Assembly: GCF_900102885.1 (NCBI RefSeq)
Contig: NZ_FNGE01000009.1
Coordinates: 1-64,000 of the forward strand
Direction of reading: 5' to 3'
DNA length: 64,000 nt
From: Paracoccus chinensis
GTDB lineage: Bacteria > Pseudomonadota > Alphaproteobacteria > Rhodobacterales > Rhodobacteraceae
Shown here: in pieces, positions 37,201 through 46,113 of the stretch
How positions within the stretch are numbered: the stretch's first letter is position 1
How the letters are laid out: each line of letters starts with the position of its first letter
Notes under the pieces: model-generated
Databases searched by the model: none
Told to the model about the DNA's origin: nothing
The model's input: only the letters and a program-made list of their open reading frames with translations
Translations under genes and position numbers: made by a program

Positions 37201-37916
37201 TGAAGTCGGGCGAGCTTGAGGGCACCCCCGACGACGAATGGGCGCCGCAGCTGAACCTCGGCGTCCCGGTGACGATCCCCGAAAGCTATATCCCGGACCT
37301 CGATGTGCGGCTGGACCTGTATCGCCGCTTGGCCCAGCTGACCACCAAGGTGGAACTGGAAGGCTTCGCGGCCGAACTGATCGACCGCTTCGGCCCGCTT
37401 CCGCGCGAGGTGAACACGCTGCTTCTGGTCATCCGCATCAAGGCGATGGCCAAGCGCGCGAACATCTCCTCGCTGGTCGCGGGGCCCAAGGGGGCCACGA
37501 TCCAGTTCCACCAGGACAAGTTCCCGAACCCGGCCGGGCTGGTCGAATTCCTGAACGAGCAGAAGGGCGCCGCGCGGATCAGCGACAACAAGCTGGTCGT
37601 CAGCCGTCCCTGGCCGACCGAGGCCGACCGCATCAAGGGCGCCTTCGCCGTGGCCAAGGAGCTTGCGGCAAAGATCAAGTCGGGCGGAAAGGCGGAGCCG
37701 GCTGCACTTCCCGCCGGGAAACCGGCGACGGTAAAGCCTGCCCCCGCCCGCCCCGAGGTCAAGGCCGAGACCCGTCCTGCGCAGCCGCTCGCCAAGCAGG
37801 CCCGCAGCGTCGCGTCAGGCAAGCCCGCCTCGAAGCAGGGCGAGGCGGGCCGCACCCGCTGGTCGCAAGTCTCGCGTCCGGGCACGCCGAAGAAGCCGGG
37901 AGGACGCTGGAGCTGA
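34251..37916 (+). CDS. mfd: Transcription-repair coupling factor
   Basis: A 1221-residue translocase that removes RNA polymerase stalled at DNA damage and recruits UvrA. N-terminal UvrB-like domains include LELPAWDTTPYDRVSPSGEIM and GDYAIRGGIIDIYPPG. The RNA-polymerase-interaction domain is at about 480-560 (SPGDLVVHVEHGIGRYTGL). The helicase has Walker A GDVGFGKTEVAMRAAF (about 626-641), DEEQHFG, LTATPIPRTLQLSL and QLYQIRGRVGRS. The TRCF domain lies at about 1000-1110. Residues about 1144-1221 form a Lys/Pro/Ala-rich tail that most Mfd proteins lack. Confidence 0.97.
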   Translation: MPETLILSGAPEGFDAALIAREADRGAPVIHIARDDRRMAAMRAALAFFAPHLAVLELPAWDTTPYDRVSPSGEIMAQRLQVLATLASGAIKPPFVLLTTVNAAVQRLPAADTVRAASFMAKVGERLDEAQLRGFLSRMGFSQSPTVTEPGDYAIRGGIIDIYPPGPGGPVRLDLFGDVLDGIRRFDPDSQRSLGALDRVEIAPMSEVILGEEAITRFRQNYRAAYGGGANDPLYEAVSAGQKVAGMEHWLPWFHERLDSLFDYLPGASVVLDDHIEQHRAARWETISEQFDARREAMGKRGADSVYRPVEPTAMFADEAEWRRWLSAHRSIALSVLAHPPGPGVLDAGGRVGRNFAPERQAEKTDLFAALATHVRELQKTRRVVIASFSEGARERLTGLLSDEGLTGVPVDDIRGLPDTKGALGLAVWPLEEGFVTDGQATGPLAVISEQDVLGDRLIRGAKKRRRAENFLKDTTSLSPGDLVVHVEHGIGRYTGLETIKALGVPHDCVALEYAGGDRLYLPVENIELLTRYGHEEGLLDKLGGGAWQARKARLKERIRQIADRLMRVAAERLLRNAPVLEPEHHEWEAFAARFPYTETDDQAAAIADVAEDLSAGRPMDRLVVGDVGFGKTEVAMRAAFIAASQGMQVAVVAPTTLLARQHYRSFAERFRGTAINVRPLSRFVSAKDAALTRTGLADGTVDIVVGTHAVLAKQVKFKNLGLLIIDEEQHFGVAHKERLKELRSDIHVLTLTATPIPRTLQLSLTGVRDLSVIGTPPVDRLAIRTYVSEFDSVTIREALLREKYRGGQSFFVVPRLSDLPEVEDWMREHVPEVSTIVAHGQLAAGDLDQRMNAFYDGSHDVLLATSIVESGLDIPTANTMIVWRADMFGLAQLYQIRGRVGRSKTRAYCYLTTKPRVPLTPQAIRRLKFLGSIDSLGAGFNLASQDLDLRGAGNLLGEEQSGHIKEVGFELYQQMLEETIAKLKSGELEGTPDDEWAPQLNLGVPVTIPESYIPDLDVRLDLYRRLAQLTTKVELEGFAAELIDRFGPLPREVNTLLLVIRIKAMAKRANISSLVAGPKGATIQFHQDKFPNPAGLVEFLNEQKGAARISDNKLVVSRPWPTEADRIKGAFAVAKELAAKIKSGGKAEPAALPAGKPATVKPAPARPEVKAETRPAQPLAKQARSVASGKPASKQGEAGRTRWSQVSRPGTPKKPGGRWS

Positions 37917-38044
37917 GCAGAGCGCCCCGGATGCCGCCCCTCATCGCCACGAAGTCGACCCGACGAAGATGAGCGAGGCCGCCGATCCCCGGAACGCAGC
38001 CGGAGAGCCGTAACGCCTTGAGGAAACGCGGGGCAGGCGACCCA

Positions 38045-38089
38045 AACCGGATTCTGCCAACGGCACCATGTAGAAAGCATGATCCGGTT
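38045..38089. repeat. Inverted repeat between mfd and a convergent gene
   Basis: AACCGGAT (38045-38052) and ATCCGGTT (38082-38089) are perfectly complementary around a 29-bp loop that contains its own small TGCC/GGCA stem. It lies in the 217-bp gap between the converging mfd and the secreted-protein gene and may help terminate either transcript. Nothing else was seen in this gap. Confidence 0.35.
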
Positions 38090-38133
38090 CCGCTGCCCGT
38101 CAACGGAGCGGAACGTGACGGCCTCGGGCCTTC

Positions 38134-38619
38134 TCAGCGGAAGAACCGTCCTGCGCAGGCCTGCGTCATGCCGAAGGCCATGCCGCCGCCCGTGTCCGCC
38201 ACGGTCCCGCACCAGCGCCCGTCCGGCGAGAACAGCGAGCGCGTGTGCCCTCCGCCGGGCCGGTAGGCCACGCGCCGCCCCTGTCGGTCGAACAGGTTCA
38301 GCGTCCCACCGTTGCGGGTGTAGTAGCCCACCATCTCGTCGCCCGCCCAGATCCCCCGCCCGCCATCCGGGCCGTTGGCGGGGTTGTCCGGCGCGTTCGC
38401 CCGCAGCCCCGAGCCGTTGCCCGGCGCGCTGCCGCTGTTGCCCGGTGCGCCGGGCAGGTTGGCGCGATGCGACGGCTGGTTCGCTGGCGCGCCGGGGCCC
38501 AGGTCAAAGGGCACCTGCGAGGGATCAACCACGAACAGCGGCGCGTCCGCCAGGGCCGGGACGGCCCAGGCGAAGACCAGCAGGGTGGCGATCAGGCTCG
38601 ATGCTGACGGATTCTTCAT
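38134..38619 (-). CDS. Secreted protein of unknown function with Asn/Pro/Gly-rich middle
   Basis: A 161-residue protein with a signal peptide (about 1-25, ending VPALADA). Residues about 40-85 are low complexity, rich in Asn, Pro, Gly and Ala. The C-terminal part contains MVGYYTRNGGTLNLFDRQGRRVAYRP followed by LFSPDGRWCGTVADTGGG, with Cys pairs that could form a disulfide, an arrangement resembling a small beta-rich domain. I do not know the family. A short open frame upstream ends in the ATGA shared with this start, but it does not look like a gene. Confidence 0.65.
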   Translation of the reverse strand: MKNPSASSLIATLLVFAWAVPALADAPLFVVDPSQVPFDLGPGAPANQPSHRANLPGAPGNSGSAPGNGSGLRANAPDNPANGPDGGRGIWAGDEMVGYYTRNGGTLNLFDRQGRRVAYRPGGGHTRSLFSPDGRWCGTVADTGGGMAFGMTQACAGRFFR

Positions 38620-38816
38620 GTCTTCAGTCTAGAGATGCTTTCAGGCCTCTCAAGACCAGGCAGACAGGTGAGCGCACGGGATGATCGTGGCGACCGGCCA
38701 GAGATATCGCAGATGCGGCGTGTATTCCCGCAGGCTGCAGCGTCACGAGCCTGCTGCGCCTGCCGCCGTTGTTCAGCATGAATGAGGGCCTTAAGGCCGG
38801 GCGTGTCTTCCGGATC

Positions 38817-38852
38817 GCGAGGGGTCAAACCAGGCGCGGCTTGTCCCCTCGC
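38817..38852 (-). terminator. Hairpin at the 3' end of pyrG
   Basis: GCGAGGGG (38817-38824) and CCCCTCGC (38845-38852) form a perfect 8-bp stem, extended by CAA/TTG after one T-T mismatch. It starts 8 bases after the pyrG stop. No T-run follows, so it may be a 3'-end-protecting or Rho-linked structure. Confidence 0.5.
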
Positions 38853-38859
38853 AAAGGGA

Positions 38860-40506
<1,647 letters not shown>

Positions 40507-40653
40507 GAGAAAGCCCCCGTGAGTTCGGCAATGCGGCAACGGTCCGCAACCGCCATCACGGGAGTCGGGACATAGCCGATTCTCCGCGACGCCGCAACGG
40601 ACCCGCGATGTGTTGTGGGCGCGCGGGTGCCGCGCGCCACGGGTTCTGGTGGT

Positions 40654-41193
40654 TCAGTTCGCGGGCGCCGGGGTGATCGGCACGGTCCGCGTGATGACGT
40701 TGCCCGAAGCCTCGGCAGGCGCCTGCGTCTGCTGTTCAGCCGCCGGGGCCGTTGCGGGCGCAGGGGCAGAAGCGGCCGGCTCTGCCGCCGCAGGGGCCGT
40801 CACCGGGGCCTCTGCCGGCGCAGCAGGCGCGGTCGCGGCAGGGGCGGCGCCCGGCGGCAGGACCGGCTGGCCCACGCCCGGCGGCGGGGTATAGGTGGGC
40901 AGGGTCGGCAGGCCCGCCGGGGCGCTTTCGCGCGCGGGCGAGATCCGGTCCACGACCGAGGCGCCGACCGAGTTGCGCGCGGCGATGACGGTCAGCGCGA
41001 TCGAGGTGACCAGGAAGGCCGAGGCGATGATCCAGGTTCCGCGCGTCAGGGCGTTCGCAGCCTGGCGGCCGGTCATGACACCGCCACCGCCACCCCCCAT
41101 GCCGAGACCGCCCCCTTCCGACCGCTGCAGCAGGACCACGCCGATCAGCAGAAGGGCGAGGATGAGATGCACGGTCAGGACGACGTTTTCCAC
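40654..41193 (-). CDS. secG: Preprotein translocase subunit SecG
   Basis: A 179-residue SecYEG accessory subunit. Residues 1-75 are the SecG domain: membrane segment (VHLILALLLIGVVLLQ), the RSEGGGLGMGGGGG loop, RGTWIIASAFLVTSIALTVI as second segment. The remaining about 100 residues are an Ala/Pro-rich extension, longer than in E. coli (110 residues in total) but common in alphaproteobacteria. Start is GTG 41193. The order secG-pyrG, same strand, is frequent in this group. Confidence 0.93.
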   Translation of the reverse strand: MENVVLTVHLILALLLIGVVLLQRSEGGGLGMGGGGGGVMTGRQAANALTRGTWIIASAFLVTSIALTVIAARNSVGASVVDRISPARESAPAGLPTLPTYTPPPGVGQPVLPPGAAPAATAPAAPAEAPVTAPAAAEPAASAPAPATAPAAEQQTQAPAEASGNVITRTVPITPAPAN

Positions 41194-41356
41194 GGGCGGC
41201 AGCCTTATGTTTCGGAACGCGCCTATCTAGGCACGGGGTTGCCGGAAGGCAAGCCGCCGCTCGGGCTGCCGGTGCATTCCGGCCGAGCGGTCACGTCACG
41301 GAACGCGAGGGTCATTTTCCTGACCCGCTACCCGTATGGGGCACACCGTGACCCTT

Positions 41357-42073
41357 TCAGCCCAGCGCCGCCAGCGCCTCGGCCAAGTCCAGCGCGCCGT
41401 CGTAAAGCGCCCGCCCCGAGATCGCCCCCGCGATCACGCCGGTGTCGCGCAGTTCGATCAGGTCCGACAGCCGCGACACCCCGCCCGAGGCGATGACGGG
41501 AATCGACACCGCCCGCGCCAGATCCGCCGTCGCGGGGACGTTCGGCCCCTGCATGGCCCCGTCGCGGTCGATGTCGGTGTAGATGATGGCCGCCACGCCC
41601 GCGTCCTCGAACCGGCGGGCGAGGTCGGTCGCCATGACCTCGGTTTCCTCGGCCCAGCCGCGCGTCGCCACGCGGCCTGCGCGCGCATCGATGCCGACGG
41701 CGACCTGTCCGGGGAAGCGGCGGGCCGCTTCGTCAACCAGCGCGGGGTTCTCGACCGCGACGGTGCCCAGGATCACGCGCCGGACGCCATGCTTCAGCCA
41801 AGCCTCGATCGTGGCCATGTCACGGATGCCGCCGCCCAGCTGGACGGGGATGTCCACCGCGGCAAGGATCGCGCGGACGGCGCCGCCGTTCACCGGCTGA
41901 CCCGCGAAGGCGCCGTTCAGGTCCACGAGATGCAGCCAGCGCGCGCCGGCGTCCCGGAAGGCCCGCGCCTGCGCGGCGGGGTCGGTGCCGAAGACGGTCG
42001 CCGCCTCCATGTCCCCGCGCAGAAGCCGCACGCAGGCGCCGTCCTTCAGGTCGATGGCGGGGTAAAGGATCAT
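41357..42073 (-). CDS. hisA: HisA: phosphoribosylformimino-AICAR phosphate isomerase
   Basis: A 238-residue (beta-alpha)8 isomerase of histidine synthesis. Catalytic Asp8 is in [18 protein letters not shown], the second catalytic Asp in [16 protein letters not shown] (about 127-133), and phosphate-binding loops are LGGGIRD and ASGGVS. The length is usual. It stands alone rather than with hisH/hisF, which are not in the window. Confidence 0.95.
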   Translation of the reverse strand: MILYPAIDLKDGACVRLLRGDMEAATVFGTDPAAQARAFRDAGARWLHLVDLNGAFAGQPVNGGAVRAILAAVDIPVQLGGGIRDMATIEAWLKHGVRRVILGTVAVENPALVDEAARRFPGQVAVGIDARAGRVATRGWAEETEVMATDLARRFEDAGVAAIIYTDIDRDGAMQGPNVPATADLARAVSIPVIASGGVSRLSDLIELRDTGVIAGAISGRALYDGALDLAEALAALG

Positions 42074-42213
42074 CGTTCAGGCTCCGCTTGGGCAGTCGGC
42101 CTCCCCATGCCACAGGCGGGGCAGCGGGGAAAGTGCGCCCTGACTTCACGTCACGCTTGCCCGACGGCCCGTCCCCGACACCAATCGCGGGCAGGGAGAC
42201 AAGGGAGGACCCC

Positions 42214-42600
42214 ATGAGAACCATCACGCTCGCCGCCGCCTTCGCGCTGGCCGCAGGGACAGCGCTGGCCGCCGACCCGATCGAGGGCATCTGGCAGACC
42301 CAGCCCGACGAGGGCGCGGTTGCGCTGGTCCAGATCGCGCCCTGCGGCGGCGCCTATTGCGGAACCATCGTCAAGACCTTCAAGGGGAAGGAGGAATACA
42401 AGTCCCCCAACCTCGGCAAGCAGATCGTGATCGGCATGGCGCCCTCGGGCGGCGGCGCCTATGCGGGCAAGGTCCTGCGGCCCGCCGACAACAAGACCTA
42501 CAACGGCAAGGCGCAGGTCAGCGGCGGTTCGATGAAGCTGTCGGGCTGCGTCGCGGGCGGGCTCATCTGCAAGTCGCAGACCTGGACCAGGCTCAAGTGA
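42214..42600 (+). CDS. DUF2147 domain secreted protein
   Basis: A 128-residue protein with a signal peptide (about 1-20, TALAA) and a DUF2147 domain. The domain shows DPIEGIWQTQPDEGAVALVQIAPCGGAYCGTIV, then GKVLRPADNKTYNGKAQVSGG and LSGCVAGGLICKSQTW, the pattern D..G.W......G..V....CG...CG..V and GC. It is periplasmic, of unknown role. ATG 42214 follows AAGGGAGGA. Convergent with the glycan operon, whose last stop is 40 bp away. Confidence 0.9.
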   Translation: MRTITLAAAFALAAGTALAADPIEGIWQTQPDEGAVALVQIAPCGGAYCGTIVKTFKGKEEYKSPNLGKQIVIGMAPSGGGAYAGKVLRPADNKTYNGKAQVSGGSMKLSGCVAGGLICKSQTWTRLK

Positions 42601-42639
42601 GACAAGCGGCCGCGCCCGGGCAGGGCGCGGCCAATTGAG

Positions 42640-45006
42640 TCAGCGGCGCACGACCAGGCCCGAGCGGCGGATGGCCGCCGCCAGCCCCGGATCGACGCTG
42701 CGCCCGCCGTTCGACGGGTCGATGCCCAGAAGCCCGTTCGGGCACATCCGGTCGTCGTCCCAGCCTGGATGGTCGGCCACCGGGTAAAGGCAGATCCCCT
42801 CGACCGGCACGCCCCGGGCGCGGGCGCGGGCGGTTTCGGCGGCCACGTAGTCGAACCATGCGCCGCGCCGGTCGCCTTCGGTTCCCGTTTCGGCGATCAG
42901 CATGGGACGGCCATAGCGGGCCGAGACCTCGAACAGCAGGTCCGAAAGCGGGCGATAGATCACGTCGTCCACGTCCACCGTCTGCCCCCCGTGGTTCCAC
43001 TGGTTGTTCCAGTAGTAGTTGACGCCGACGATATCGAGGAAGGACGGATCTCCGCCGATCTGCGGCCACATCCAGCCGCCCAGCAGCTCGAAGGCCTGGA
43101 ACTGGGCGTCGTGCCAGCCATGGGCCTCCCACCGGGGACGGCCGGACCAGTCCACATGGTGGATGGCGATCAGCGGCTCGGCATGGACGAAGCGGGCGCG
43201 AGGGTCCACGGCGCGCAGCTCGACCATGGCGGCAATCGAGGCACGGGCAAGCTGGCACTTCAGCTCCCAGCCGCGCCCGGCGCCATAGGGATTGAGATAG
43301 CGCGCGTCCCCGCCTGCCCAGGCATGGAAGCTGATCTCGTTCACCGGGCACCAGAAGGGCACCTCGTCCGTCAGCCCCCGGACATGCTCGGCCACGGCGC
43401 GGGCATAGCGGGCGAAGCGATGGACGAACTCGGGGCGGTAGATGTCGATGTCCTCGGGCCAGCCGTAATGCAGCAGGTCCCAGACGACCTGGGTGCCGCT
43501 ATCCCGCGCTGCCTCGACCATGGGCGTGAAGCTGGAAAAATCATAGGCGCCGCCCCGGTCGATCAGGTGCCAGCGCGCGCCGTCCCGGCAACTGCGGATG
43601 CCCAGCGCGCCGAGCTGGCGGTAGTCCTGCGCCGCGTGCCGGTCATGGCCGACCGCGGCCATGATGTCGCGGTGCGGACCCCAGCCGCGCCGATGCGTCG
43701 AACACTCCCAGCCACCCAGAACGAAGCTGCGGAACAGCGAGGGCGGGGGCGCGGCGGGAATCTCGTCCAGCACCTCGTGGATCAGCGCCTGCCATTGCGG
43801 GATCACGACCTCGGTCGAATAGGTCGCCTCGACATGGGCGCGAAGGCCCGCGCCAAGCCGCCCGCGCAAGGCCGGGTCGCGGATCAGCCGCAGCATGGCC
43901 TCGGCCACCGCGTCCGGGTTCTCGTGGGGCACGAACAGCCCCGACCGGCCGTCCACGATCTGCTCGCAGGCGCCGTTGTCGGGCGTGGCGATCACGGCCA
44001 GACGCGCGGCCCCGGCCTCGGCGATGACATGGGGCATCCCCTCGCCGACGCTCAGCCAGCAAAGCCCGTCCATCGCCGCCATCAGGTCCGGCACGTCCCG
44101 GCGGTCGCCGATGAAGATCATCCGATGCGCCACGCCCGCCGCATGGGCGCGGCCATGCAGTTCATGCGCGTATTCCGGCATGAAGGCGTCCGGCCCGCCC
44201 ACGACGACAAAGCGCGCGCGGGGCTCGGCGGCCGCAACACGGGCGGCGGCGTCGATGAAGTCCTCGACTCGCTTCTTGCGGTCCAGGCGCCCGACCCAGC
44301 CCATCAGCACCTCGTCTGGCGCGACACCCAGTGCGTGGCGCATCGGCTCTCGCGCCTCGGGGCGGAACTCGGACAGGTCCACCATCGACGGAATTTCCCG
44401 CGCATGGTGCCGCCGGTCGGGCATCTTCGAGGCGGCGGCCTCGCGGATGCTGTCGCAGACGCCGACATAGCGAGAGGTGAAGTGCTTGGGCCCCGACAGC
44501 GCCTCGCGCACCAGCCCGCCATGCTCGATCAGCGGCGGGCGCAGCTTCAGCCGTTCGAGCGCCGGATAGATGTCGGCCACGTCCTGGCAGGACACGACCA
44601 CATCGAAGCCCGGCAGCTTGCGCCGCAGGTAATCGACCGTGTCGTCGAAGCTCATGTCGTAGGGCGCGGTGTCGACATGGATGCCCAGGGCCCGCAACTG
44701 GTCGTGGGTCTGGTCGGGCATCCCTTCCTTGCGGAAGCAGGCGACGACGTCGATGCGGTAACGGTCGCGCGGCAGGTGGCGCGCCAGCAGCCGCACCTCG
44801 GTCTCCTCGCCGCCGACGACCAGCCAGGCGAAGACGAAAAGGATGCGGATCTTGTTCGCATCCGGGTGCGGCTGGGGGAAGTGGTGGGGCGGAATGCCGC
44901 CCCACACGGGTTCGGGCGCATGGGCGCCGTGATGGGGCGTGGGTTCCGCCCCCGCGTCCGGCGCGTCGGTCAGCAGCGCCGCGTCCTGTTCCTCGCGCAG
45001 GCTCAT
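42640..45006 (-). CDS. Fusion: GT4 glycosyltransferase + clan-A glycoside hydrolase
   Basis: A 788-residue two-part protein. Residues about 50-420 are a GT-B, GT4-like glycosyltransferase: KIRILFVFAWLVVGGEETEV, LMGWVGRLDRKKRVEDFIDA, RMIFIGDRRDVPDLMAAMD, and the donor motif GEGMPHVIAEAGAA with E-x7-E. Residues about 423-788 are a TIM-barrel glycoside hydrolase resembling GH1/GH5-type enzymes. Acid/base Glu is in CPVNEISFHAW (about 557) and the likely nucleophile Glu in MLIAETGTEGD (about 706). No signal peptide is present, so both halves should act in the cytoplasm. Start ATG 45006 overlaps the upstream stop (ATGA). It is last of four coupled genes. The hydrolase may act as a transglycosidase or editor; that is inference. 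Confidence 0.85.
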   Translation of the reverse strand: MSLREEQDAALLTDAPDAGAEPTPHHGAHAPEPVWGGIPPHHFPQPHPDANKIRILFVFAWLVVGGEETEVRLLARHLPRDRYRIDVVACFRKEGMPDQTHDQLRALGIHVDTAPYDMSFDDTVDYLRRKLPGFDVVVSCQDVADIYPALERLKLRPPLIEHGGLVREALSGPKHFTSRYVGVCDSIREAAASKMPDRRHHAREIPSMVDLSEFRPEAREPMRHALGVAPDEVLMGWVGRLDRKKRVEDFIDAAARVAAAEPRARFVVVGGPDAFMPEYAHELHGRAHAAGVAHRMIFIGDRRDVPDLMAAMDGLCWLSVGEGMPHVIAEAGAARLAVIATPDNGACEQIVDGRSGLFVPHENPDAVAEAMLRLIRDPALRGRLGAGLRAHVEATYSTEVVIPQWQALIHEVLDEIPAAPPPSLFRSFVLGGWECSTHRRGWGPHRDIMAAVGHDRHAAQDYRQLGALGIRSCRDGARWHLIDRGGAYDFSSFTPMVEAARDSGTQVVWDLLHYGWPEDIDIYRPEFVHRFARYARAVAEHVRGLTDEVPFWCPVNEISFHAWAGGDARYLNPYGAGRGWELKCQLARASIAAMVELRAVDPRARFVHAEPLIAIHHVDWSGRPRWEAHGWHDAQFQAFELLGGWMWPQIGGDPSFLDIVGVNYYWNNQWNHGGQTVDVDDVIYRPLSDLLFEVSARYGRPMLIAETGTEGDRRGAWFDYVAAETARARARGVPVEGICLYPVADHPGWDDDRMCPNGLLGIDPSNGGRSVDPGLAAAIRRSGLVVRR

Positions 45007-46112
45007 GTCGCGTCAAACACGATCTGGAGGAACTCGGGCCGTTCATGCACCAGATGGCGCAGGAAGTTCGGCGCGTCGTCATAGGGCACCACATGGGTGA
45101 TCATGTGGGCCCGGATGGCCTCGCCCTCGCGTTCCAGCAGGCGGATGGTTTCCGCCGCCAGCCTGCGCTGGTCCCAGGCCTGGGCCACGGCGCGCGGCAT
45201 CCGGTTGATCTGCGCGCAGCGGATCGAGAGCCCGTTGTGGTGGAACTCTTCCCCCAGCCGCAGCCCGTCCATGCCGCCCTGATAGAAGGCGAGGTCGATC
45301 ACCGTCCCCTGAGGGCGCAGCGCCTGCAGGCAGCGGTTGAGGCTGTCGGGCCGCGCGCGGGTCTGGAAGACATATTCCGCCCCGCGCCCCCCGATCTTGT
45401 GGTGCCACAGCGTCTTGGCGTGGCGCACGGCGTCGTCCTCGCCCATCGCCTCGAAGCCCATGCGCCGCGCGATCTCCTGCCGGAAGGGCGAGGGGTCCAC
45501 GACCACGATGTCCGAAGCCCCGCCCATGCGCGCGAACATCGCGCAGAAGAGGCCCACCGTGCCGCCGCCCCAGACCAGCACCGGCCGCCCCTCGACCCCT
45601 GCGCCGAGGAAGGGGACGTTGGCGCCGAACTGCTCGGCATCCGCGTGCAGGATGCCGTTCGCGGCGATGGGGCCCATCTGTGCCACGAAGATCCCCAGGA
45701 TCGGGTCCATCGCGCGCGGCAGCTTCAGCAGCAGGTCATGGGCCGGGTCGGCCGTGTGGCCGGTCTTGTGGCCGAAGGTCGTGCCGACCAGGTCGCCATG
45801 GCCGAAGCCCGGCGCGCGGGCGTCCACAACACGGGCCGATTCCATGTAGCCCAGGAAGTTGACCGGGAAGCGGGCCGAGGGCTCGCCGGGAATGAACAGC
45901 CCCTGCCAGTCGTCCCAGCGGCTGTGCAGATAGGGGTTCGTCCCCTTCATGAAGGTCAGTTCGGTGCCTGCGGACAGGCCGGTGTACAGAAGGTCCAGCC
46001 GGACGCGGCCGTGGTCGGTCGGGCCTTCGTCATAGTGGAAGAAGAAGGGCTCGCCCTGGCGCTCGATCCCGAGGCTGCGGATGGTGCGGTGCTGATGCGG
46101 CAGGGTCGGCAT
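45003..46112 (-). CDS. Zinc-less MDR-family dehydrogenase
   Basis: A 369-residue medium-chain dehydrogenase. The nucleotide-binding motif is VLVWGGGTVGLFCAMFARMG (about 180-200) and the adenosine-ribose Asp is in VVDPSPFR. The catalytic-zinc Cys of alcohol dehydrogenases is replaced: the segment reads LYTGLSAGTELTFMKG, as in BchC-like and bacterial glycan-pathway members. ATG 46112 is chosen, one base after the stop of the preceding gene; a TTG three codons upstream is less likely. It probably oxidises or reduces a sugar or alcohol group for the operon's product. The exact substrate is unknown. Confidence 0.8.
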   Translation of the reverse strand: MPTLPHQHRTIRSLGIERQGEPFFFHYDEGPTDHGRVRLDLLYTGLSAGTELTFMKGTNPYLHSRWDDWQGLFIPGEPSARFPVNFLGYMESARVVDARAPGFGHGDLVGTTFGHKTGHTADPAHDLLLKLPRAMDPILGIFVAQMGPIAANGILHADAEQFGANVPFLGAGVEGRPVLVWGGGTVGLFCAMFARMGGASDIVVVDPSPFRQEIARRMGFEAMGEDDAVRHAKTLWHHKIGGRGAEYVFQTRARPDSLNRCLQALRPQGTVIDLAFYQGGMDGLRLGEEFHHNGLSIRCAQINRMPRAVAQAWDQRRLAAETIRLLEREGEAIRAHMITHVVPYDDAPNFLRHLVHERPEFLQIVFDAT

Positions 46113-46113
46113 C

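Noticed and set aside
38616..38828. A 70-codon minus-strand frame (TTG start) whose stop overlaps the start of the secreted-protein gene
   Set aside because: It has no good ribosome site, a much weaker bias for G/C at third positions than its neighbours, and it contains the pyrG 3' hairpin. The ATGA overlap is probably chance.
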